Origin: Ficedula albicollis
Taxonomy: Eukaryota > Chordata > Aves > Passeriformes > Muscicapidae
Assembly (NCBI RefSeq): GCF_000247815.1
Contig: NC_021673.1
Coordinates: 108,023,432-108,087,431, forward strand
Direction: 5' to 3'
Length of the DNA stretch: 64,000 bases
This document shows positions 28,001-36,082 of this stretch, one piece after another. Numbering within the stretch: the stretch's first letter is position 1; each line of letters begins with the position of its first letter. Both the position numbers and the translations under genes were made by a program. The notes beneath the pieces were generated by a model that worked only from the letters and a program-made list of their open reading frames with translations, ran no database searches and was not told the origin of the DNA.

Positions 28001-31000
28001 ATTTAGTAAAGCTAAATAATATAACAGTGCACTCAAACTGACGTTCAGATTAAAAAAATACACGAAAACCCCAGAACAAACCCTTCACCACTAAGAACAG
28101 AAAAAAAAATTAATGCAGAGACAAGTAAGTGATCCATTGACAGTATCTCTTAGTCAAATGTACTTCAGTCAAAATATTCACATCACACTCATCATAAGCT
28201 TTGACAAAGTGCATTCACTGGCTGACAAATGAAGACTACATAATAAAAACAGGAGAGTGATTACTCAATTAATAATTTGCTCAAGATCAAGTAAAAAAAT
28301 TTAGAAGAAAGAAGTGCAGATACTTATTCAAAACAGAGAAAAGAATTAACAAAAGCCAAGCCAAGAGAAGAAGCCAACTGAAATATGGAAGTTTTAATGC
28401 TTTATTACATGGAAAAGGAAAGAATTTGGTTTGCTTTCCCCTCTTTCCCACTCCACAGCCCAGAGAAAAAAGTACATTTCAGTGCTACTCAAGTGGCCCT
28501 GGGTGTGACACAAGCAATACAAAACCCCTGGTTATTAGTTCCAACTCCCAAAGTTTATCTTTTAGTTACCATCTATGCTTATTCTGTGAAACATTCTTCT
28601 TAAAGGGAGGCTTGTCCTTCCCACAGAACTGATCAAACCAAGTGGAGAAATCAGTAGTGGACACTTACCTTGAGGTTCACTTTCTCTGGGTTCTTTTTTG
28701 AATTGTTTTGGTGGTCTAGGAGCTGTAACACACTTTACTGGAGAACTTTCTGGATCTGATTCCAAATATAGTCGAAAGTCCTAAGCAAAACAAGAAACAT
28801 TAAATTTTAAAATGTCCAAATTATTCAATACCTTTAACCTATTAACAAAACAACTACTTTAGCTAAGTATTAACATTTTGAATACATAATCAATTTTACG
28901 TTAATTTAAGCAGACAAAATGCAACTGATTAGCTAGTCCATATTGAAGCTTGTGGTATTAATTTTGAAAAAAATCTTTTTCATTTTATATATAACCTTGT
29001 AAAATATTTCCTATAGAACACAGTTGTCCTTAGAATCCTAAATTTTAGCAGAAACTCATTCAGATAAGGAAATGAGAGGAAAACAAGTGTTCTCCTAATA
29101 CAACTTTGCAAAACAAAACAGGTATGGAAGCTGAAGCCATGAAGAAGTATCCATATGAATCTGTACAACCTTTGCTTCCAGCATGAAATTTTATTGATCA
29201 ACATTTAGTCAACAACAGAATCTAGGAGGGTGGAATCAATTTTTCAGCTTACTATCACCCATCTATCATAACACAGCAGTAAATCTCTAATACATTTGAA
29301 AATTTTAAGTTACTGTAAAAGAAAATCATTGTTAAAATAATTCTGAGCATGGGACTCTCAGAAAGCAGAATAGATTTAGAACACCCTCCCACTAAACACC
29401 ATAATTAAAATAACTTACCTCATCTGGTCTTGGCTCACATAAAGGTTTTGTCAAGTTAGGCAACAAACCATTTTCTGCACCTTTTCTTGTGGGCTGTTTT
29501 GTTTCTAATGTCACTTCTTTAGCTCCAGCTCTTTCAGATGAAGGATCTGATTTCTCCTGCGCACAAGTTGTACTTTCATTCTCAAAGAGTCTTGTTGACA
29601 GCTTGCCTTGTGCCTTTGAAAGCTCTGCTTCTACAGCCATTTGACTTGCCTCCGAAACTTCAGGGAAATCTTTTAAAAAAGGAAGCTTGGGGACATTTGA
29701 GGAATTTGAGTTACTTTGCTTCACATTACTAGCTTTCAGCAATTTAATTTTGGTCCATTTAGAATTTTTGTTTGAGGAGTTATTTCTACCATTCAGAGTG
29801 CATTTGACAGGCATTGCTTTTTTGCTAGGGAAAAACCGTTTGCACTGAGTACTTTGACTGGGTTCTTTCTGAGTAAGCATTTCACTTTGCTGTAACTGTG
29901 TGTCATCGTGCTTTTCTTCTGCTTTGCTGTCCTCTGCATTAGGGGAATCTTTTTTCACTTCTACTGTATCTGACTCAATCTCACCTGCAATTTCTTCACA
30001 AAGTTCAAGGATGCTCACCCTTTTGGATTTTGCATCATTCTCTGGTTGATCAGCCACATTTGTCTCACTCACAGATGGCTGTGAAGTATTTTTTGGTTTT
30101 GTACTGGGTTTTATGTTCTGGTGTGTTTGCTGCTTTTCCTTAGATGCTGTAGAATTTGGCTTAAGAGAATCTGTTTCTGCTTTCTTTGTGTTGCTAGAAT
30201 TAGGAGATACAGGGCCTGTTTGGTCTTTCTTGACTTCCTCAAGACTCTCATCAGTACATGATAAGGACGCTTGAAGATTGTGTTGAAAGCTACTGGAATT
30301 ATCCTTTTTATTGTCTGCTTTACACTTTTTCTCTTTCAGAGAGCTGGTCACTTCTACATGTGTTTCTTTTTGCTTGTTTTTATTGTTTGGCTTTATCTTT
30401 GTGTTTTTCTGTTCTGTTTTCCCTCCAGCAGATTTCAGTGGTTTTGATGCAACACCGTGAGCATGTTTTTTTGCCTGGCTACTGTGCTTAACTTCTGAAA
30501 CTTTTTCTTCTTTAACTTCTCTGCTGCGCAGGGATCTTGCTGGAACATGCACCTGTGTTAACTGCTGCAGTCTCTGTGATCTCCTCATTACTGGCTCATT
30601 TGGTGCAATTATGCATTTTGACTTAGGAATTTCTTGCACAGACTTTTTCTGGCAAACCTTATTTTTTGCAGATTTAGGCTGCTGCTGTTGGACTGTTTTG
30701 CCAGGTATTGTTTTATTATTTGAGTTGAGTGCTGATGATCTTGTAGTCATGCGTGTTCCTACTTCAAGTTCACTGGTGTTATCACTAAAAGATTCAAATA
30801 ATACTTTTTTCAGCATCCAGAAAACATGACAGAATCTGTCATAAGATTCTTTTCACTCCTCCTCTGCCTCTTTCTTTGTAAAACACTAGATCTTATACTC
30901 CCAATATTTTTGAAAGAATTTGCTCTAGAATTATTCCAAAAAAGTGTTCACTTCCACCTAGTTACTCTTAAGTGTTGTATTTCATGTTTTTTATGCACGG

Positions 31001-31567
31001 CAAGACTGAACTATGAACCCCAGATGAATACTTTGTGACATCTCTAGCAGTTTTTAATCACTGACACCTGTGACTTTCAAATGAAGTATGAGCTATATAT
31101 ATATTTATAGATAGTATTAGATTTATTTTTGCTTCAGAAACGTTTTTGACTGAGGTCTTTCTGGATTTCAAGGCATTTACATGGTTTCAGAGAAAAATTT
31201 TGTAGCAGACAGCATACATAATGATTTAAATCTGATCTCCCTTCTAGCACTATTTAACTAGTTAGCTGTATCTTTAACTCAGTTTCCCTCTGCTTAGATT
31301 GACTACATTTCCGCACTAATGTAGTCAATCAAGACAAAGTAAAATTACGTATTTTGTTTTTGTCACTGACCTGTTTGGTTTGACAGAGGTTTTGAGTACA
31401 GTTTTCTCCTGCACTGCACACTGATTGGGCTTTGATTTATTTGAGCCATGTTTTGTATCCGACACCTCTTTTTCCTTCTTTGACAAAGACGGTTTGCTGT
31501 TCTTGTCCAGCTTTGGACGTTTAGCAGAAGGTTCTACTAACGTAGACTTCCTTTTCTGAGCTGCCAT
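895..31567 (-). CDS. ESCO1: ESCO1, cohesin (SMC3) N-acetyltransferase, complete, 10 coding exons
   Basis: Establishment of sister chromatid cohesion acetyltransferase 1 acetylates SMC3 in the nucleus to stabilise cohesin on chromatin. Coding exons in transcript order: 31371-31567, 29419-30784, 28669-28780, 27316-27379, 25015-25129, 15672-15803, 7035-7124, 4538-4681, 3414-3601, 895-1042. All introns are GT-AG, phases match at each junction, and the sum is 2556 nt (851 residues plus stop); I recall human ESCO1 as 840. Residues 1-618 are a basic, low-complexity tail with conserved blocks (RRSQRLQQL at 134-142; [20 protein letters not shown] at 318-337). A C2H2-type zinc finger spans 619-662 (C630, C633, H648, H652). 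A GNAT-like acetyltransferase domain fills about 663-851, with the acetyl-CoA loop [11 protein letters not shown] near 788-798 and the tail block [24 protein letters not shown]2 is less likely because the long N-terminal blocks match ESCO1. No frameshift or internal stop was seen. Confidence 0.96.
1043..3413 (-). other. ESCO1 intron 9 (coding numbering)
   Basis: This is AT-rich intronic sequence between the last two coding exons. I see no exon, RNA gene or recognisable transposon in it. Confidence 0.7.
3414..3601 (-). CDS. ESCO1: ESCO1 coding exon 9 (acetyl-CoA binding region)
   Basis: This 188-nt exon encodes residues 741-802 plus two bases of R803. It carries [10 protein letters not shown], then [20 protein letters not shown], which holds the substrate-side strand and the acetyl-CoA pyrophosphate loop of the ESCO family. 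The acceptor is CTGCAG and the donor CTTAG|GTAAGAGG. No catalytic-region residue appears lost. Confidence 0.96.
3602..4537 (-). other. ESCO1 intron 8 with 87-bp tandem duplication
   Basis: This intron contains a direct tandem duplication with period 87 (see 4043-4215). Otherwise it is featureless. Confidence 0.7.
4043..4215. repeat. Two-copy tandem duplication, period 87 bp
   Basis: Copy 1 is at 4043-4129 and copy 2 at 4130-4215. Both start acttcctgaggagctg and differ at only about three bases. Each unit itself holds a smaller echo (atcatacagagcatccac repeated). It is intronic. Confidence 0.9.
4538..4681 (-). CDS. ESCO1: ESCO1 coding exon 8 (acetyltransferase domain)
   Basis: This exon is 144 nt and 48 codons in phase 0, residues 693-740. 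It runs from [16 protein letters not shown] to [10 protein letters not shown]. The acceptor is TTGACAG and the donor CAGTGG|GTAAGTG. The segment is close to identical with mammalian ESCO1. Confidence 0.95.
5308..5530 (-). mobile_element. CR1 LINE 3' end fragment
   Basis: The + strand reads atcacagaatcacagaacag, then ggttggaagg, a 'ctggtccaacctccctgctc' segment, and an 'atctccagtgagggagactcc' core ending in cagtaaagaaaac. This is the reverse complement of the avian CR1 3'UTR, so the element points to the minus strand. It is a 5'-truncated copy with no ORF. Confidence 0.85.
5945..5997 (+). mobile_element. CR1 3' terminal remnant
   Basis: A short match to the CR1 terminus: cctccagaggtcccgtctaa, then acctcaatcattccgtgact. 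It is old and very short. Confidence 0.5.
6475..6605 (+). mobile_element. Degraded CR1-like fragment
   Basis: The segment ggacatggcaatggactaga followed by tgactttgagaccacttccc resembles the CR1 'ggttggactagatgatctt...cttccaacct' core with many substitutions. The upstream boundary is a guess. Confidence 0.45.
7035..7124 (-). CDS. ESCO1: ESCO1 coding exon 7 (start of acetyltransferase domain)
   Basis: This exon is 90 nt and 30 codons in phase 0, residues 663-692, beginning [19 protein letters not shown] and ending ALKK. The acceptor is ATTTAG and the donor AAAAAG|GTATGG. It continues directly from the finger exon (AVKYV) and forms the first strands of the GNAT-like fold. Confidence 0.95.
10741..10926. 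repeat. Two-copy tandem duplication, period 93 bp
   Basis: Copy 1 is 10741-10833 and copy 2 10834-10926, both beginning tctgcctctccttcctatga, with about five differences. Because 93 is a multiple of three, a + strand frame runs through both copies as a 31-residue repeat, but nothing else supports coding. Confidence 0.9.
10924..13115. repeat. 1.1-kb tandem duplication (two near-identical copies)
   Basis: Copy 1 runs 10924-12047 and copy 2 12048-13115; both start acctattaaaacttctcaca and end near gttgacga. By eye the copies differ by about three substitutions and one indel of 57 bp. The indel is an extra internal repeat (units at 11828 and 11891) present only in copy 1. There is no poly-A tail or terminal repeat, so this is a duplication and not a transposon. 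Confidence 0.95.
11828..11947. repeat. Internal 63-bp duplication in copy 1 of the 1.1-kb repeat
   Basis: The unit starting cctataatttcccaaagcaa occurs at 11828 and 11891, the second lacking six bases (agctcc or equivalent). Copy 2 of the large duplication has the unit once, near 12952. Confidence 0.9.
15672..15803 (-). CDS. ESCO1: ESCO1 coding exon 6, C2H2-type zinc finger
   Basis: This exon is 132 nt and phase 0 at both ends (residues 619-662). It encodes the zinc finger that precedes the acetyltransferase fold: C630-x2-C633, then H648-x3-H652 within [10 protein letters not shown] and [11 protein letters not shown]. The acceptor CTATAG and donor GTG|GTAAGAA are clear. Nearly every residue matches known vertebrate ESCO1. 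Confidence 0.96.
18583..18719. repeat. CAA/CAAA-rich low-complexity tract
   Basis: A run of caacaacaacaac units is followed by aaac-rich sequence with no strict period. The minus-strand phenylalanine/valine-rich frame here is an artefact of this composition. Confidence 0.8.
19594..19660. repeat. A/CAAA-rich low-complexity tract
   Basis: Composed of aaaac and aacc units. It may be the remnant of an A-rich tail but has no attached element I can recognise. Confidence 0.7.
19941..20498 (+). mobile_element. Solo LTR, ERVL-type endogenous retrovirus
   Basis: From TGttctggtg to ...gttaacccacagCA the segment follows a widespread songbird ERVL LTR: 'ggataaggttaatttc' near the start, 'ctgataacacagggatgttt', 'gtgcttacacagcattcaag', 'gaggagggtgggggtgcc', and an R/U5-like part 'aacacctgcaag' ... 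'ttttgctttacctgtgaaac'. There is no internal retroviral coding sequence on either side, so it is a solo LTR left by recombination. A clear target-site duplication was not found and the ends are uncertain by about 10 bp. It is in sense + orientation, antisense to ESCO1. Confidence 0.8.
25015..25129 (-). CDS. ESCO1: ESCO1 coding exon 5
   Basis: This 115-nt exon begins with the last base of R580 and encodes residues 581-618 (APLSNPSL... to KDGDKQLIT). The acceptor is TTTCAAG and the donor ATCACA|GTAAGTAA. The end EKQLI/DKQLI pattern precedes the zinc finger, as in other ESCO1 proteins. Confidence 0.92.
26479..26652. repeat. Two-copy tandem duplication, period 87 bp
   Basis: Copies at 26479-26565 and 26566-26652 start gatgtactgaaaattacctg and end ccactgctaccg. 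They differ at several positions, so this duplication is older than the 1.1-kb one. Confidence 0.9.
26886..26926. repeat. A-rich tract
   Basis: Runs of A interrupted by single C. No linked element is visible. Confidence 0.75.
27316..27379 (-). CDS. ESCO1: ESCO1 coding exon 4 (64 nt micro-exon, partly duplicated next door)
   Basis: This exon encodes [20 protein letters not shown] (residues 560-579) flanked by split codons for D559 and R580. The acceptor TTGTAG ends at 27380 and the donor AACAG|GTATAG follows 27316. Its 5' 49 nt and acceptor are copied 119 bp upstream at 27450-27498. The true exon is the one with the donor, and it keeps phase with both neighbours. Confidence 0.88.
27331..27568. 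repeat. Tandem duplication (period 119 bp) that copies part of an ESCO1 exon
   Basis: Copy A, 27331-27449, includes the 5' 49 nt of ESCO1 exon 4 and its acceptor. Copy B, 27450-27568, repeats it almost perfectly (one caaagg/cgaagg change) and then has a short aaatttgagttac echo. Copy B retains the splice acceptor at 27499-27500 but lacks the exon's 3' 15 nt and donor. Confidence 0.93.
27380..28668 (-). other. ESCO1 intron 3
   Basis: Apart from duplicate copy B of exon 4 next to its acceptor end, I see only AT-rich intronic sequence. Confidence 0.7.
28669..28780 (-). CDS. ESCO1: ESCO1 coding exon 3
   Basis: This 112-nt exon encodes residues 522-558 and the first base of D559. It starts in phase 0 after CTTAG and ends CTCAAG|GTAAGTG. 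The segment [20 protein letters not shown] resembles the CLESKLENSPVENVTA stretch I recall from human ESCO1. Confidence 0.9.
28781..29418 (-). other. ESCO1 intron 2
   Basis: Short AT-rich intron with nothing recognisable. Confidence 0.7.
29419..30784 (-). CDS. ESCO1: ESCO1 large exon (disordered N-terminal region)
   Basis: This 1366-nt exon encodes residues 66-521. The first base completes AG|T (Ser66) from the previous exon, and the donor is GATGAG|GTAAGTT. Upstream codons that look like a start ([10 protein letters not shown]) are intronic: the acceptor CTTTTAG ends at 30785. The content is Lys, Ser, Glu and Gln rich with no globular domain. Conserved ESCO1 blocks are [21 protein letters not shown], and the pair RFFPS...PVKC with KWTKIKL. 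The [10 protein letters not shown] block lies in the vertebrate-conserved part of the tail; a role in partner binding such as PDS5 is inferred from the family, not visible here. Confidence 0.96.
30785..31370 (-). other. ESCO1 intron 1 (coding numbering)
   Basis: 586-bp intron between the first and second coding exons. A weak tatatatat run lies near 31095. No other feature. Confidence 0.75.
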
Positions 31568-31569
31568 TT
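31371..31569 (-). CDS. ESCO1: ESCO1 first coding exon
   Basis: This exon encodes residues 1-65 plus two bases of S66, beginning [19 protein letters not shown]. The splice acceptor (poly-T then ACAG, read on the minus strand) ends at 31570. The ATG at 31567-31565 is therefore only two bases inside the exon, so the 5'UTR must lie in upstream exons. The donor is AACAG|GTCAGT after 31371. The frame stays open for 15 codons into the intron, which could be mistaken for coding sequence. The peptide is lysine- and serine-rich, as expected for the disordered ESCO1 tail. Confidence 0.88.
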
Positions 31570-31719
31570 CTGTAAAAAACCAAGCAACTCAGCTTTTAGA
31601 CTCTCTCAAATATCATAACTTTGCACTTTTATACATTCACTTTAACAGCCAGATCATGCTGTGATCAGAAAGCAAATAATTAAAACAATCTCAAATCAAA
31701 TGACACTCATTTTACTTAC

Positions 31720-31823
31720 AGGTTTTTACAAGAGGCAATCGATGTTTAGGCCAAAGTAACTTATCAAGTTGTGACAAGAGCATTCCTTATGCATATGCTT
31801 ACAAACAGGATGTTTCATGCCAC
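31720..31823 (-). other. ESCO1: Candidate ESCO1 5'UTR exon with a 30-codon upstream ORF
   Basis: On the minus strand a good acceptor (TTTTCTGTTCTTCATAG, ending 31824) and a strong donor (ACCT|GTAAGT at 31719) bracket 104 nt. ESCO1 needs an upstream noncoding exon because its ATG sits two bases after an acceptor. The candidate holds a complete upstream ORF from ATG 31818 to TAA 31726. The intron to the first coding exon would be only 150 bp. The prediction rests on splice sites alone. Confidence 0.35.
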
Positions 31824-33849
31824 CTATGAAGAACAGAAAATGTTTATGCAGTAAACACTTCATAACTTCCTACTCAAGACTCTTGAGTTCCCACCCTCTT
31901 CCACCCCCTCAAACAATGCTTAGCTTTAGTTTCATTGATAAGGAACTAAAATGAAGAAAAAAAAACCTACAACCGATCAAAAAACAACAGACAATTTTTA
32001 AAAAATTTCTATATCCAACAACTTTTGGCACTTTGCTGTCTTAAGCACTACCCTTTTACCTCTCAAAAGGTGGCAAGTAACAGTACAAGTCAAAAGGAAG
32101 TTGCTCAGCCTTTCACCTTTTTCCAGAAAATAGTGCACTGCTCTCTTTCAGAGCCGGCAAAAAACATGGGACTGCTGTCAATTCTGCACTTCACAGCAAC
32201 AGGGAATAAATCCATTAGACTCATTTACCAAGTTTAGTGGCTGCTACAACAGAACTTCACAGACATCAGCAACCACCTACAACTGTTCCTTCTAATATGA
32301 CTTAAGCTACAAATCAGATGGAAAGCCTAAAAAGTGGCATTATTAGAGACATTTGCCTTGGGCAGTTAAAGACAATGTCTTCATGAGAACTGAAATGATG
32401 TTAATGATGCAGAAGTTACTGAACATAACAGTCTGAAAGCTAAAAGACATTCTTGATAACACCTCCACAGATTTGGCTGATCATCCCTTTCATATACATT
32501 TCTAACTTGGGAAATTTTTAGCTCCCTTATTCAAAGACACTGTTATTGTACTATGGTATAGGTAATAATTGTTCAATAAAGTTTCACTTTAATAACTTTA
32601 TAAAATTAAGTTTACTAGAAGACTCAGTGGTCAGAACTTCCACATCATCTTTTCCAATCAAGAATTACCTATTAATTTTTGTCACTGACAGACATACAGA
32701 TTATATACAGATTTCTACAAAACTATGTTTCTTTTCAAACTTTAACTTAAAAATTAAATCTGACACATTTTTAAGGTCAAACAGGAACAAGTCACCAGTT
32801 GTGTAACAGAGACCAGACACTTGGAGTTCATTACAATTATGGCTTCCAGTATTGACAAATGAATGTCTTTCCCTAACAATTTGAAAGATACATATGCTAA
32901 GCTCCTTTTAGTAATTGATCATTATGCAAAAGGAAAAAGTAAGCAATTGTACTTTTTCTTCTCTTTAGACTTTATATTGTCCTTAACCTCATTTTCATTT
33001 ATCCACTTATAAAAGCATTTCCAACCACACAAAATTGGTAATTTTGTTAAAAAGCTGGTTAAAAACTCAGATTCCAGACACCAGTGATGTCTTCTGACCT
33101 TCTCCTTTAAAGAAGATACATAATAAACAACCAATATTTGAGGTATATTTTTTTAAAATTCCACCCAGGGAAGAAATCTCTAACAGCACTTTCTGTGGTG
33201 CTATTTTCATGTCTCTCCCTAAGGAGCATGTAATAGAATTTGCATGCCTACATTCTAATAGCTCATGAGCTCCATGACACCTCACAAGCCTATGGGTTTC
33301 CACCAGTCAAATAAAAACCTGTCAGAGACGCAGTATGGTCACTCATCCTGAAAATAACAGCCCTAGTTGCTGAACAGGTCTCTTAGAGCACAACACCGAT
33401 TCTCAGAATTTGAAAATACCATGACACACACTGTATACACCTGGACCTTCTTTGTTTTTTTCCAGACCTGGCACACTCGGGGAAGACTTTCAAGTACAAA
33501 ACAGAAAGAAAAAAACTTCCCTCGCTGGCACTCCTTCTCAGGCAACTAAAAAATACACTCTCCTCCCACAGAGCTCTTGAACAGTAATTTCTTTCCTACT
33601 AATACTTTGTACAGCAGAGCAAAGTCTTTTCCAGACATTCCAGAACTGGCAGTTTCTGCCCTGGAGAAGTCACCCTCTAGGAAAAGCTGGATTATGGAAA
33701 GCAGGGCAGACACAGAAGTGCAGGAGCAAACTAGAACAAAAGCAAAGGTTTGGGCGCAAGAAGCACAGGGGGAGAAAGCCCGAAAACAAAACAGAGCAAA
33801 CAAAAACCTCAAACCCAAAAAACCCAAACCAACAAACGAACGAAACAGG
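31824..33849 (-). other. ESCO1 5' intron (noncoding)
   Basis: AT-rich sequence between the candidate noncoding exon and the GC-rich promoter. No further exon can be supported. A CAAA/CCAAA-rich tract lies at 33783-33846. Confidence 0.5.
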
Positions 33850-33995
33850 GAAACGCGAGTCCCGCAGCTTCCAGCCCTCGGAGCAGGGGCTGAGGCTGGT
33901 TGCACAACAGCTGGACAGGGCGCGGGGCTCCCGAACCTGAGCCGTCCGGGCTGAGGGCCACGGCAGCGCCCGGAGCCCCTCCGGCACAACTCGGG
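33850..33995 (-). promoter_or_regulatory. GC-rich promoter-proximal block, gene side of the GGGAA array
   Basis: CpG-rich sequence (cagggcgcgggg, gccgtccgggc, cggcagcgcccgg) in an otherwise AT-rich window. It probably belongs to the ESCO1 5' exon or first intron. A weak donor-like CTCAG|GTTCGG occurs on the minus strand, but the exon 1 boundary is not resolved. Confidence 0.5.
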
Positions 33996-35395
33996 GGGAA
34001 GGGAAGGGAAGGGAAGGGAAGGGAAGGGAAGGGAAGGGAAGGGAAGGGAAGGGAAGGGAAGGGAAGGGAAGGGAAGGGAAGGGAAGGGAAGGGAAGGGAA
34101 GGGAAGGGAAGGGAAGGGAAGGGAAGGGAAGGGAAGGGAAGGGAAGGGAAGGGAAGGGAAGGGAAGGGAAGGGAAGGGAAGGGAAGGGAAGGGAAGGGAA
34201 GGGAAGGGAAGGGAAGGGAAGGGAAGGGAAGGGAAGGGAAGGGAAGGGAAGGGAAGGGAAGGGAAGGGAAGGGAAGGGAAGGGAAGGGAAGGGAAGGGAA
34301 GGGAAGGGAAGGGAAGGGAAGGGAAGGGAAGGGAAGGGAAGGGAAGGGAAGGGAAGGGAAGGGAAGGGAAGGGAAGGGAAGGGAAGGGAAGGGAAGGGAA
34401 GGGAAGGGAAGGGAAGGGAAGGGAAGGGAAGGGAAGGGAAGGGAAGGGAAGGGAAGGGAAGGGAAGGGAAGGGAAGGGAAGGGAAGGGAAGGGAAGGGAA
34501 GGGAAGGGAAGGGAAGGGAAGGGAAGGGAAGGGAAGGGAAGGGAAGGGAAGGGAAGGGAAGGGAAGGGAAGGGAAGGGAAGGGAAGGGAAGGGAAGGGAA
34601 GGGAAGGGAAGGGAAGGGAAGGGAAGGGAAGGGAAGGGAAGGGAAGGGAAGGGAAGGGAAGGGAAGGGAAGGGAAGGGAAGGGAAGGGAAGGGAAGGGAA
34701 GGGAAGGGAAGGGAAGGGAAGGGAAGGGAAGGGAAGGGAAGGGAAGGGAAGGGAAGGGAAGGGAAGGGAAGGGAAGGGAAGGGAAGGGAAGGGAAGGGAA
34801 GGGAAGGGAAGGGAAGGGAAGGGAAGGGAAGGGAAGGGAAGGGAAGGGAAGGGAAGGGAAGGGAAGGGAAGGGAAGGGAAGGGAAGGGAAGGGAAGGGAA
34901 GGGAAGGGAAGGGAAGGGAAGGGAAGGGAAGGGAAGGGAAGGGAAGGGAAGGGAAGGGAAGGGAAGGGAAGGGAAGGGAAGGGAAGGGAAGGGAAGGGAA
35001 GGGAAGGGAAGGGAAGGGAAGGGAAGGGAAGGGAAGGGAAGGGAAGGGAAGGGAAGGGAAGGGAAGGGAAGGGAAGGGAAGGGAAGGGAAGGGAAGGGAA
35101 GGGAAGGGAAGGGAAGGGAAGGGAAGGGAAGGGAAGGGAAGGGAAGGGAAGGGAAGGGAAGGGAAGGGAAGGGAAGGGAAGGGAAGGGAAGGGAAGGGAA
35201 GGGAAGGGAAGGGAAGGGAAGGGAAGGGAAGGGAAGGGAAGGGAAGGGAAGGGAAGGGAAGGGAAGGGAAGGGAAGGGAAGGGAAGGGAAGGGAAGGGAA
35301 GGGAAGGGAAGGGAAGGGAAGGGAAGGGAAGGGAAGGGAAGGGAAGGGAAGGGAAGGGAAGGGAAGGGAAGGGAAGGGAAGGGAAGGGAAGGGAA
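33996..35395. repeat. Perfect (GGGAA)280 pentanucleotide array
   Basis: 1400 bp of uninterrupted gggaa units on the + strand, TTCCC on the ESCO1 sense strand. I found no interruption. Each four units form a G3N2G3N2G3N2G3 pattern, so the + strand can form G-quadruplexes, and the polypurine tract can form triplex DNA. Long frames in five or six reading directions (LPFPS and GREGK repeats) are translations of the repeat and not proteins. Confidence 0.97.
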
Positions 35396-35520
35396 CTCCC
35401 CCGGCGGGCACGGGCCATCTTNGGCGGGCACGGGCCATCTTCCGGCGGGAAGGAACGGGCAGGGCGGGAAGCGGCGCCGCTCGCGCATGCGCAGCCGCCT
35501 GCGTGAGGGCGGCTGCCGTA
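35396..35520 (-). promoter_or_regulatory. ESCO1: ESCO1 core promoter / CpG island with ETS-YY1 and NRF1 motifs
   Basis: On the minus strand 35445-35434 reads CCGGAAGATGGC, a fused ETS (CCGGAAG) and YY1 (AAGATGGC) element often found at start sites of vertebrate housekeeping genes. A palindromic NRF1 site GCGCATGCGC is at 35483-35492, just upstream. Dense CpGs continue to about 35515. The YY1 orientation and the position 3.9 kb upstream of the first coding exon suit ESCO1 transcription on the minus strand. The ATG inside the YY1 site only opens into the repeat and is not a start codon of a real protein. Confidence 0.65.
35403..35441. repeat. 19-bp direct duplication around a single N
   Basis: ggcgggcacgggccatctt occurs at 35403-35421 and 35423-35441 with one N at 35422 between. 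This looks like an assembly join where overlapping ends were not merged. Confidence 0.9.
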
Positions 35521-35599
35521 TGGGAGTGTTAAGTTAGGAATCCAGAGATGGTGCTAATTAAAGCACGCGTGCAAGGACTGGAGGGTGCTTGTATTGACG

Positions 35600-35831
35600 G
35601 GACAAGGGGGAATGGCTTCAATCTGAGGTGGGTATAAGGAAGAAAAGTGTAAAGAAGAAATTCCCTAATGCGAGGGGATGAGGTAGTTGTTGCCCAGAGA
35701 AGTCGTGGATGCCTCATCCCTGGAAGTGTTCAAGGCCAGGCTGAATGGAGCTCTGAGCAAGCAGCTCTAGTAGGAGGTGTCCCTGCCCATGGCAAGGGGT
35801 TGGAACCAGATGCTCTTTAAGCTCCGCTCCT
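35600..35831 (+). mobile_element. CR1 LINE 3' fragment (A)
   Basis: The order 'gacaagggggaatggcttca', 'ataaggaagaaaagtgtaaa', 'gttgcccagagaagtcgtgg', 'atccctggaagtgttcaagg', 'ccaggctgaatgg' and 'ggtgtccctgcccatggcaa' matches the songbird CR1 3' end. 5'-truncated and noncoding. Confidence 0.88.
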
Positions 35832-36082
35832 GACAGTGATGGCAGTAGCTCAGCCTGCTCACACCGCCAGGTGCTCGGGTGGGTTGTCCGAGCCGCATCT
35901 TTTGCCAAAAACAAGGGAAAAGCAGTGCCACGTGCTGTGGGGGCCAGTGGGGATGAAGTGTCTGTGGTGGCGGCCCATGCTGTGTCAGTGGCTGACACCT
36001 CACAGCTGGCAGCTGTAGTGAAATGAACAGCGTCGACTGAGAGGGGACCCATCAATGTGTACAAATATACAAAGGGAGGGTG

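Noticed and set aside
30785..30816. Start codon for the large ESCO1 frame at 30816
   Set aside because: The ten residues before Ser66 lie upstream of a splice acceptor; phase and length fit only when the exon at 31371-31567 is joined to 30784.
35396..35438. ATG within the YY1 motif as an ESCO1 start codon
   Set aside because: It opens straight into the TTCCC repeat and is not linked in frame to ESCO1 coding exons.
33546..35537. Very long frames of LPFPS or GREGK repeats on both strands
   Set aside because: They are translations of the (GGGAA)280 array in every frame; a 5-bp repeat without stop codons is open in all three frames of a strand. No splice or start context supports a protein.
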